From positions 1 to 64,000 of the forward strand of contig NZ_PTRE01000033.1 in assembly GCF_002965065.1 (NCBI RefSeq): a stretch of 64,000 nt of DNA, given 5' to 3'. The DNA comes from Escherichia sp. MOD1-EC7003. Its GTDB lineage: Bacteria; Pseudomonadota; Gammaproteobacteria; Enterobacterales; Enterobacteriaceae. Position numbers and translations under genes: made by a program. This document shows, one piece after another, positions 57,595 through 64,000 of this stretch. Each line of letters begins with the position of its first letter. The stretch's first letter is position 1. Under the pieces are notes generated by a model. It searched no databases and had not been told where the DNA came from. It worked only from the letters and a program-made list of their open reading frames with translations.

Positions 57595-57614
57595 TCAGGC
57601 AACAAAAAACCCAT
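57595..57614. repeat. attR core (inside the rybB terminator)
   Basis: Second copy of TCAGGCAACAAAAAACCCAT. It covers the T tract and one arm of the rybB terminator. Confidence 0.9.
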
Positions 57615-57682
57615 CAACCTTGAACCTAAATGGCGGGGTTGATGGGCTCCACAAAATGGGGACATCAAAGAAAAGCAGTGGC
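57601..57682 (-). ncRNA. rybB: Small RNA RybB
   Basis: The minus strand reads GCCACTGCTTTTCTTTGATG at the 5' end (the seed region that represses outer-membrane-protein mRNAs). It ends in the hairpin CCCATCAACC...GGTTGATGGG followed by TTTTTTGTT. This matches E. coli RybB as I remember it, with one base difference in the terminator loop. It is Hfq-dependent and made under envelope stress. The prophage is integrated at its very 3' end and keeps the gene whole. Confidence 0.93.
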
Positions 57683-57687
57683 ACTAA

Positions 57688-57716
57688 TTAAGACTGATGC
57701 CCTGAGGAAAAGTTCT
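57688..57716 (-). promoter_or_regulatory. Sigma-E promoter of rybB
   Basis: On the minus strand AGAACTT (57716-57710), 15 nt, then GTCTTAA (57694-57688), six bases before the RNA start at 57682. This matches the sigma-E consensus (GGAACTT / GTCTAA). Confidence 0.85.
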
Positions 57717-57758
57717 GCGATTGTGCAAAAAAATTTCATTTTCAGGGCAACTTCAGTT

Positions 57759-59444
57759 TTATCCTAATCCTGGCCATACCATGACGATGATTGTCCCTGC
57801 CAGCGTCAGCAGGACGTTGGCGATTGCATAGGTGCCCGCATAGCCCAGCGCCGGGATATTACTGCGTGCTGTATCGCTGATGATCTCCATTGCTGGCGCG
57901 CAGGTGCGTGCGCCCATCATTGCGCCGAACAACAGTGCGCGGTTCATTCGCAATACATAAGCACCGAACAAGAAACAGATAACCACTGGCACCAGACTGA
58001 CAATCAATCCGGCAATCAACATCTGACCGCCAATCGCACCCAGTCCGTTATTAATACCGCTACCGGCGCTCAGACCAACGCCCGCCATAAACACCATTAA
58101 GCCGAATTCTTTCACCATGCTTAACGCACCCTGCGGAATGTAACCGAAGGTCGGGTGGTTAGCGCGCATAAAGCCCAGCATAATACCGGCGAATAACAAC
58201 CCGGCAGCGTTCCCCATGCCGAAACTGAATGTGCTGAACTGGAAAGTGATCATCCCGATCATCAGCCCAATAACAAAGAAGGCGCAGAATGCCAGCAAGT
58301 CAGTGACCTGACTGTGAATCGAGATAAAGCCGATGCGATCGGCGATGGTTTTTACGCGACGGGCATCGCCGCTGACTTGTAAAACGTCACCTTTGTTAAG
58401 CACGACGTTGTCATCTATCGGCATCTCAATCTGGCTACGAATGACGCGGTTAAGGAAGCAGCCGTGATCGGTCAACTTCAGTTGTGCGAGACGTTTGCCA
58501 ACGGCATTATGGTTTTTAACGACCACTTCTTCAGTGACGATACGCATGTCGAGAAGGTCACGATCAAAAACCTCTTTGCCGTTACGGAAGCTGGGATCGA
58601 GTCGGGCGTGGGCGTCGGGATAGCCTACCAACGCTATTTCATCGCCCATTTGCAGCACGGCATCACCGTCTGGATTTGCCAGAATTCCGTTACGTCGAAT
58701 ACGCTCAATGTAGCAACCGGTTTGTCGATAAATACCCAGCTCACGCAGATTTTTGCCGTCGGTCCAGGCCACCAGCTCCGGGCCGACGCGGTAGGCGCGG
58801 ATCACTGGTAAATAAACCTTACGGTTGGCATCAGTATCCAGGCCACGTTCGCGGGCGATTTGCTGGGCGCTGGTCTGTAAGTCCTGATGCTGCAATTTCG
58901 GCAAGTAACGCGCCCCAACAATCAAACTCACCAGACCGATTAAATAGGTTAAGGCGTACCCGAGGCTCAGATTATCCAATGCCAGTGAGAGCTGTCTGCT
59001 TTCCATGCCGGAATGACGCAGTGTATCGCCAGCACCGACAAGAACCGGTGTCGACGTCATAGAGCCTGCTAACATACCGGCCGTCAGGCCAATATCCCAG
59101 CCAAACAGCTTACCTAACCCTAAGGCTATCACCAGCGCACTGCCAACCATTACCAGTGCTAACATTAGGTAATTTTTCCCATCGCGAAAAAAAATGGAAA
59201 AAAAGTTCGGTCCGGCTTCGACCCCGACGCAGAAAATAAACAGCATAAAGCCAAGATTAAGCGCGTCGGTGTTAATGCTGAAATGTTGTTGGCCTAATAA
59301 CAGCGATACGACTAAAACACCAATGGAATTACCCAGTTGGATCGAACCAAGTCGTAATTTTCCGAGACATAGCCCAAGCGCGAGGACCACAAATAATAAC
59401 AGAATGTAATTCCCATTTAACAATTCGGCGACGTTTATATTCAC
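57759..59444 (-). CDS. ybjL: YbjL, AspT/YidE-family putative transporter
   Basis: A 561-residue inner-membrane protein. It has two sets of hydrophobic helices ([40 protein letters not shown]) around two cytoplasmic TrkA-C (RCK_C) domains ([14 protein letters not shown] and [16 protein letters not shown]). This is the AAE/AspT exchanger layout. Substrate not established; L-glutamate efflux has been suggested for E. coli YbjL. Confidence 0.94.
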
Positions 59445-59713
59445 GGAGGCTAACTTCTTGTTTACTAGTAAGCTGTTGAAAGAAATGGTAATTTACGATA
59501 ATGTTTCTTACCAGAATTCAGGGCGCAGATTCATTCAGCGCACCTAAACGATAGTAAAGTAACAATATATTTTACTAGTGTAATCACATTAGGTATCAAC
59601 GGCTATATGAATTGCGTTGGCCTATATTAGCATGGAATGCGAAGCGGCTTTATCTTACTGAACGCCACACTGGCGAAAAATGTGTTCGATAGACGCAGTG
59701 TCAGGAGGAACGA

Positions 59714-60091
59714 GTGAAACATAAACAACGTTGGGCAGGGGCAATCTGCTGTTTTGTCCTCTTCATTGTGGTGTGCCTTTTTCTGGCGACGCACATGAAA
59801 GGCGCTTTTCGGGCTGCCGGGCATCCTGAAATCGGCTTGCTGTTTTTCATTCTTCCTGGAGCCGTTGCCAGCTTCTTTTCACAGCGTAGAGAAGTCCTGA
59901 AACCTCTGTTTGGCGCAATGCTGGCGGCACCCTGTTCGATGCTCATCATGCGGCTGTTTTTTTCACCGACGCGCTCATTCTGGCAAGAGCTGGCATGGTT
60001 ATTAAGTGCGGTGTTCTGGTGTGCGCTGGGGGCATTGTGTTTCTTATTTATCAGCAGCTTTTTTAAACCACAGCACAGAAAAAATCAATAA
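59714..60091 (+). CDS. ybjM: Inner-membrane protein YbjM
   Basis: A 125-residue protein with four membrane helices (AGAICCFVLFIVVCLFLA; IGLLFFILPGAVASFF; LFGAMLAAPCSMLIMRLFF; WLLSAVFWCALGALCFLF). GTG start after AGGAGGA. Function unknown. Confidence 0.9.
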   Translation: MKHKQRWAGAICCFVLFIVVCLFLATHMKGAFRAAGHPEIGLLFFILPGAVASFFSQRREVLKPLFGAMLAAPCSMLIMRLFFSPTRSFWQELAWLLSAVFWCALGALCFLFISSFFKPQHRKNQ

Positions 60092-60111
60092 AGCCCTCAA
60101 CGGGAGGGCTT
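60091..60111. terminator. Terminator hairpin between ybjM and grxA
   Basis: AAGCCCTC (60091-60098) and GAGGGCTT (60104-60111), a perfect 8-bp stem between convergent genes. Confidence 0.7.
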
Positions 60112-60120
60112 GTCAGACGA

Positions 60121-60503
60121 TCAGGCGTCCAGATTCTCTTTCACCCATGCAGCAAAATCGGTATAGCCACCGATATGTTGCTGATCGACAAAAATCTGCG
60201 GCACGGTTTCTACGGGTTTACCTGCCTTTTGTTGTAGATTTTCTTTAGTGATCCCTTCCGCACGAATATCTATACTCTAAATAATTCGAGTTGCAGGAAG
60301 GCGGCAAGCGAGTGAATCCCCAGTCACTTACATAAGTAAGTGACTGGGGTGAGCGAACGCAGTCGCAGCACATGCAACTTGAAGTATGACGAGTATACAT
60401 ACTGATACTGAAAATCATCGCGTTCATTGCTCAATTTCTCAGCCAGATCTTTTGCACGCACACAGTAAGGGCAACCCGGACGACCAAAAATAACGGTTTG
60501 CAT
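60121..60503 (-). pseudogene. grxA: Glutaredoxin 1 gene grxA, split by an ERIC element
   Basis: The gene starts normally (MQTVIFGRPGCPYCVRAKDL, CPYC active site) and reads to FQYQYV. It is then interrupted at 60,271-60,395 and resumes in another frame with DIRAEGITKENLQQKAGKPV through the cis-Pro TVPQIF and GGYTDF motifs to NLDA-stop. Total length is 383 nt = 258 (85 codons plus stop) + 125. The interrupted frame stops at 60,324, giving a 59-residue product plus the ERIC-encoded stub; the glutathione-binding TVP and GGYTD parts are lost. GrxA normally reduces ribonucleotide reductase, OxyR and mixed disulfides. Confidence 0.93.
60271..60395. repeat. ERIC (IRU) element inserted in grxA
   Basis: A 125-bp palindromic element. 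It contains GTGAATCCCCAG and AAGTAAGTGACTGGGGTGAG, the sequences used as ERIC-PCR primer sites. Its centre is a perfect 14-bp inverted repeat (CCCCAGTCACTTAC-ATAA-GTAAGTGACTGGGG). The ends are TATACTC and GAGTA-TA, consistent with insertion at a TA dinucleotide that was duplicated. Confidence 0.93.
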
Positions 60504-60663
60504 TGTTTCTCTCCTCATAGATTTATTGCCTGTAATGTTCACGCCAAAATGTATTCGCTGAAAGTAGGTTTAACCTGTTGCATTAATTGCTAAAAGCGAT
60601 AACTGTTAAACACCATACAGCGAAAAATTTTAGACTGAAGGCTTACTATGCAGAGGGAAGCGT

Positions 60664-60951
60664 ATGTGCGCGATCGGTAAATTGCCTAAGAGCGTGTTGA
60701 TACTGGAATTTATCGGAATGATGTTGCTGGCGGTGGCGCTACTGTCGGTAAGCGGCTTCCTGTCGCTGCCGGAGCTATTCTCTGGGCCAGAGGTGCAGAT
60801 TCTGATGATTTTTCTTGGTGTTTTGCTCATGCTTCCCGCTGCGGTGGTCGTTATTCTTCAGATGGCAAAACGTATTGCCCCACAGCTGATGAACCGTCCA
60901 CCGCAATATTCACGTTCAGAAAGAGAAAAAGATAATGACGCCAACCATTGA
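60664..60951 (+). CDS. ybjC: Inner-membrane protein YbjC
   Basis: A 95-residue DUF1418 protein with two membrane helices (FIGMMLLAVALLSVSGFLSL and ILMIFLGVLLMLPAAVVVIL). It overlaps nfsA by 17 nt, and in E. coli the two share a SoxRS-controlled transcript. Function unknown. Confidence 0.92.
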   Translation: MCAIGKLPKSVLILEFIGMMLLAVALLSVSGFLSLPELFSGPEVQILMIFLGVLLMLPAAVVVILQMAKRIAPQLMNRPPQYSRSEREKDNDANH

Positions 60952-61657
60952 ACTTATTTGTGGCCATCGATCCATTCGCCATTTCACTGATGAACCCATT
61001 TCCGAAGCACAACGTGAGGCGATTATTAACAGCGCCCGTGCAACGTCCAGTTCCAGTTTTTTGCAGTGCAGTAGCATTATTCGCATTACCGATAAAGCGT
61101 TACGTGATGAACTGGTGACGCTGACTGGCGGGCAAAAATACGTGGCGCAAGCAGCGGAGTTTTGGGTGTTCTGTGCCGACTTTAACCGACATTTACAGAT
61201 CTGTCCGGATGCTCAGCTCGGCCTGGCAGAGCAGCTGTTGCTCGGTGTCGTTGATACGGCAATGATGGCGCAGAATGCGTTAACCGCGGCTGAATCGCTG
61301 GGATTGGGCGGGGTATATATCGGTGGCCTGCGCAATAATATTGAAGCGGTGACGGAACTGCTGAAATTACCGCAACATGTTCTGCCGCTGTTTGGGCTGT
61401 GCCTTGGCTGGCCTGCGGATAATCCGAATCTCAAGCCGCGTTTACCGGCCTCCATTTTGGTGCATGAAAACAGCTATCAACCGCTGGATAAAGACGCTCT
61501 GGCGCAGTATGACGAGCAGCTGGCAGAATATTACCTCTCTCGTGGCAGCAATAATCGCCGGGATACCTGGAGCGATCATATCTGCCGGACAATCATTAAA
61601 GAAAACCGCCCATTTATTCTGGATTATTTGCACAAACAGGGGTGGGCGACGCGCTAA
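60935..61657 (+). CDS. nfsA: Oxygen-insensitive NADPH nitroreductase NfsA
   Basis: A 240-residue FMN flavoprotein that reduces nitro compounds (nitrofurans) and quinones by two-electron steps. It has the family start ELICGHRSIRHFTDEPIS, FMN contacts in SSSFLQCSS, and a GLGGVYIGGLRNN loop. It is complete, with no lesion that would predict nitrofuran resistance. Confidence 0.96.
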   Translation: MTPTIELICGHRSIRHFTDEPISEAQREAIINSARATSSSSFLQCSSIIRITDKALRDELVTLTGGQKYVAQAAEFWVFCADFNRHLQICPDAQLGLAEQLLLGVVDTAMMAQNALTAAESLGLGGVYIGGLRNNIEAVTELLKLPQHVLPLFGLCLGWPADNPNLKPRLPASILVHENSYQPLDKDALAQYDEQLAEYYLSRGSNNRRDTWSDHICRTIIKENRPFILDYLHKQGWATR

Positions 61658-61717
61658 AACCATCACGCCGATGTATGATATGCGGGCTTTTGACCAGGTC
61701 TGACAGAGAGGTGCAGG

Positions 61718-62620
61718 GTGAAAATTGCCATATTGTCCCGGGATGGAACGCTCTATTCGTGTAAGCGGCTGCGTGAAGCCGCTATGCAGCGCGGTCACCT
61801 GGTTGAAATTCTTGATCCGCTTTCTTGCTACATGGACATCAATCCTGCGGCGTCTTCTATTCACTACAAAGGCCGCAAGTTACCTCATTTTGACGCAGTG
61901 ATCCCGCGTATTGGCACCGCCATTACCTTTTATGGGACAGCGGCACTGCGTCAGTTCGAAATGCTGGGTAGCTATCCGCTCAATGAGTCGGTCGCCATTG
62001 CCCGCGCGCGTGACAAATTGCGTTCTATGCAACTGCTGGCGCGTCAGGGCATCGACCTGCCTGTCACGGGCATTGCGCATTCGCCGGATGATACCAGCGA
62101 CTTAATCGACATGGTCGGTGGTGCACCGCTGGTGGTTAAACTGGTCGAAGGCACGCAGGGAATTGGCGTCGTGCTGGCAGAGACGCGTCAGGCTGCAGAA
62201 AGCGTGATTGACGCTTTTCGCGGTCTGAACGCGCATATTCTGGTGCAGGAATATATCAAAGAGGCGCAAGGGTGCGATATACGCTGTCTGGTTGTTGGCG
62301 ATGAAGTGGTCGCTGCGATTGAACGGCGGGCGAAAGAGGGCGATTTTCGTTCCAATTTGCATCGTGGCGGCGCGGCAAGCGTCGCCAGTATCACGCCACA
62401 GGAGCGTGAAATCGCGATAAAAGCCGCGCGAACGCTGGCACTGGACGTTGCTGGTGTAGATATTTTGCGTGCTAATCGCGGGCCGTTGGTGATGGAGGTG
62501 AATGCGTCGCCGGGGCTGGAAGGAATAGAAAAAACCACTGGTATCGACATCGCGGGTAAAATGATCCGCTGGATCGAACGCTACGCCAAGACAGAATATT
62601 GCCTGAAGACAGGGGGGTAG
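61718..62620 (+). CDS. rimK: Ribosomal protein S6 glutamate ligase RimK
   Basis: A 300-residue ATP-grasp ligase that adds glutamates to the C-terminus of ribosomal protein S6 and makes poly-alpha-glutamate in vitro. Visible parts are [17 protein letters not shown] (ATP-grasp lysine and loop), [17 protein letters not shown], and the metal-binding [17 protein letters not shown] start. Confidence 0.96.
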   Translation: MKIAILSRDGTLYSCKRLREAAMQRGHLVEILDPLSCYMDINPAASSIHYKGRKLPHFDAVIPRIGTAITFYGTAALRQFEMLGSYPLNESVAIARARDKLRSMQLLARQGIDLPVTGIAHSPDDTSDLIDMVGGAPLVVKLVEGTQGIGVVLAETRQAAESVIDAFRGLNAHILVQEYIKEAQGCDIRCLVVGDEVVAAIERRAKEGDFRSNLHRGGAASVASITPQEREIAIKAARTLALDVAGVDILRANRGPLVMEVNASPGLEGIEKTTGIDIAGKMIRWIERYAKTEYCLKTGG

Positions 62621-62707
62621 TCGCAATTACATTACTGATTATGGTTTTGCCTGCGCTTTTTGCGTAAGCTGTGCCTGTCTTTTTATCGGAAGAGGTTGTA
62701 CAAAATT

Positions 62708-63184
62708 ATGACATCGCTGGTCGTTCCTGGTCTGGATATGTTGCGTCAATGGCTCGATGACCTGGGGATGAGTTTTTTTGAATGTGATAACTGTCAGGCT
62801 CTGCATCTGCCCCACATGCAGAATTTCGACGGTGTCTTTGATGCCAAAATCGATCTGATCGATAACACGATCCTGTTTTCTGCCATGGCAGAAGTCCGAC
62901 CTTCAGCCGTGTTGCCGTTGGCGGCAGATTTATCTGCCATCAATGCCAGTTCGCTGACCGTGAAAGCATTTCTTGATATGCAGGATGATAATCTGCCAAA
63001 GTTGGTGGTTTGCCAGTCTTTATCCGTTATGCAGGGCGTAACCTATGAGCAGTTTGCATGGTTCGTCCGTCAGAGCGAAGAGCAGATTTCGATGGTTATT
63101 CTTGAAGCTAATGCCCATCAACTGCTGCTACCGACTGACGATGAAGGGCAAAACAACGTTACCGAAAACTATTTCCTCCACTGA
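62708..63184 (+). CDS. ybjN: YbjN, sensory/stress-related protein
   Basis: A 158-residue cytoplasmic YbjN-domain protein that affects motility, fimbriae and stress tolerance when its level changes in E. coli. The fold is that of type III secretion chaperones. Start ATG 62708 (MTSLVVPGLDMLRQWLDDLG); 16 open codons upstream are not used. A terminator hairpin follows. Confidence 0.94.
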   Translation: MTSLVVPGLDMLRQWLDDLGMSFFECDNCQALHLPHMQNFDGVFDAKIDLIDNTILFSAMAEVRPSAVLPLAADLSAINASSLTVKAFLDMQDDNLPKLVVCQSLSVMQGVTYEQFAWFVRQSEEQISMVILEANAHQLLLPTDDEGQNNVTENYFLH

Positions 63185-63197
63185 TAACTCCTTTCGA

Positions 63198-63228
63198 GCA
63201 CGCAGTCGCTGCCGCAGTGACTGCGTGC
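63198..63228 (+). terminator. Terminator hairpin of ybjN
   Basis: GCACGCAGTC (63198-63207) and GACTGCGTGC (63219-63228) form a perfect 10-bp stem just past the stop, followed by an A/T-rich stretch without a long T run. Confidence 0.7.
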
Positions 63229-63413
63229 TGCAAAATTATCTGCTGTTTTTAACCTTTTGTTAAAGATTATTTCACTTCTATTGTCCCGATTTAGCTCTAT
63301 CACATAGAGCAAATATGCATAAAAATTTATTCAATACCGTTTTTTAATCTGAGCTATAGTCTCAAGCCCTGGCTAAAGTTATTCTTGCGATGCTTTTATA
63401 TAGCGAGCCGTGC

Positions 63414-63602
63414 TGGCCGGGAGCCACCACGTTACCGATGCTGGTCTTCTCCAGCGTGCGGATGGGGGGGAATCCGGAAATCAACGCCCTGGCAACATTG
63501 ATCCTCGGTGCGGTCGGAATTGTCGGATTTATCGCCTGGTATCTGATGGCACGTGCAGAAAAACAGTGGATACGCGATATCCAGCGTGCAAGACGTGGCT
63601 GA
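63414..63602 (+). pseudogene. potI: potI remnant (putrescine permease C-terminus)
   Basis: About 62 codons match the end of PotI: PGATTLPMLVFSSVRMG, NPEINALATLILGAVGIVGF, then ARAEKQWIRDIQRARRG-stop. Homology begins at GGCCGGGAGCC (63415), directly joined to the ybjN-potF spacer. potF, potG, potH and most of potI are therefore missing. An ATG at 63390 opens a 70-codon frame but would give only one membrane helix and no transporter. Confidence 0.9.
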
Positions 63603-63661
63603 AGACACTAAAATTTGCCAACCTGGCTACATAATGCCGCGCATGTCGCGGCATTGTTTTC

Positions 63662-64000
63662 ATGGAAGACGAAACGTTGGGATTTTTTAAGAAAACATCT
63701 TCATCTCATGCTCGCCTCAATGTGCCTGCGTTGGTGCAGGTGGCGGCGCTTGCCATTATTATGATCCGTGGCCTCGACGTGCTGATGATTTTCAATACGC
63801 TGGGCGTGCGCGGTATTGGCGAGTTCATTCATCGCAGCGTACAAACCTGGAGTTTAACGCTGGTCTTTTTAAGCAGTCTGGTGCTGGTTTTCATTGAGAT
63901 ATGGTGTGCGTTTTCACTGGTGAAAGGCCGTCGCTGGGCGCGCTGGCTGTATCTGTTGACTCAAGTCACAGCCACCAGTTATCTGTGGGCGGCTTCGTTG
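63662..64000 (+). CDS. ybjO: Inner-membrane protein YbjO (cut by window edge)
   Basis: The first 113 codons of YbjO (MEDETLGFFKKTSSSHARLN). Membrane helices are near residues 24-45 (LVQVAALAIIMIRGLDVLMI), 63-85 (WSLTLVFLSSLVLVFIEIWC) and at the window end. It is a DUF2593 protein, suggested to be involved in multidrug tolerance; function unclear. The gene is intact as far as seen. Confidence 0.92.
   Translation, partial: MEDETLGFFKKTSSSHARLNVPALVQVAALAIIMIRGLDVLMIFNTLGVRGIGEFIHRSVQTWSLTLVFLSSLVLVFIEIWCAFSLVKGRRWARWLYLLTQVTATSYLWAASL

Larger units (their letters stand above)
25118..57614. mobile_element. P2/186-type prophage inserted at rybB
   Basis: A contiguous block with the full P2 gene order, bounded by 20-bp direct repeats and carrying its integrase next to the left end. 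All structural, lysis and packaging genes expected for a P2-like phage are present without obvious lesions. The exception is the tail-fibre switch region (about 48.66-50.23 kb), which is decayed. The lysogeny region resembles phage 186 more than P2 (cI, apl-like gene, cII, fil, LexA-controlled operon). The element may be inducible by DNA damage; this is inferred from the LexA box. Confidence 0.95.

Noticed and set aside
1..64000. Insertion sequences or transposase genes as the cause of the deletions
   Set aside because: No transposase frames or IS-type terminal repeats are visible at any of the junctions; the deletions appear clean.

Overview
The window is enterobacterial chromosome, almost certainly Escherichia (E. 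coli or a very close relative). The gene order follows the E. coli K-12 segment from ybiU to ybjO, and the proteins are near-identical to the K-12 products as I remember them. The species call is an inference from memory, because no search could be run. There are no rRNA or tRNA genes, no insertion sequences with intact transposases and no CRISPR arrays.

Left backbone (1-25,100). In order: a LacI-type regulator cut by the window edge, a broken ybiU, the sugar phosphatase ybiV, the glycyl-radical pair pflF/pflE, fsaA, moeBA, then iaaA-gsiABCD (isoaspartyl peptidase plus glutathione importer). These are followed by rimO, bssR, gstB, dacC, deoR, ybjG, mdfA, ybjH, ybjI, ybjJ and rcdA (ybjK). Compared with K-12 as I recall it, yliE and yliF are absent between gsiD and rimO, with a broken HEAT-repeat gene in their place. 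yliI is absent between bssR and gstB.

Prophage (25,118-57,614). A complete-looking P2/186-type prophage of about 32.5 kb sits in the terminator of the small RNA gene rybB, flanked by 20-bp att repeats. It has 186-like lysogeny genes (int, cI, cox/apl-like gene, cII), an early operon with a Dam methylase and the rolling-circle initiator A, an SOS-controlled DinI-like operon, a cos site, and the P2 late operons Q-P, O-N-M-L-X-lysis-R-S, V-W-J-I-H-G and FI-FII-E-T-U-D-ogr. Three Ogr-type TGT-N12-ACA sites mark the late promoters.

Cargo in the prophage. Two positions where P2 relatives carry exclusion genes are occupied. Between cos and Q lies an AT-rich three-gene module: an ADP-ribosyltransferase-like protein, a small protein and a SecB-like chaperone. 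It looks like a toxin-antitoxin-chaperone anti-phage system of the CmdTAC type. At the Z/fun position, between G and FI, lies an unrecognised 290-residue gene within the ruins of an invertible tail-fibre switch. That switch retains a 26-bp crossover site in H, a reverse-strand tfa remnant and a deleted DNA invertase. A small secreted cysteine-rich protein is encoded between int and cI.

Right backbone (57,601-64,000). rybB with its sigma-E promoter, ybjL, ybjM, grxA, ybjC, nfsA, rimK, ybjN and ybjO. grxA is split by a 125-bp ERIC element. The putrescine importer potFGHI is deleted apart from the last ~62 codons of potI. The flanks therefore show several independent losses within 64 kb.
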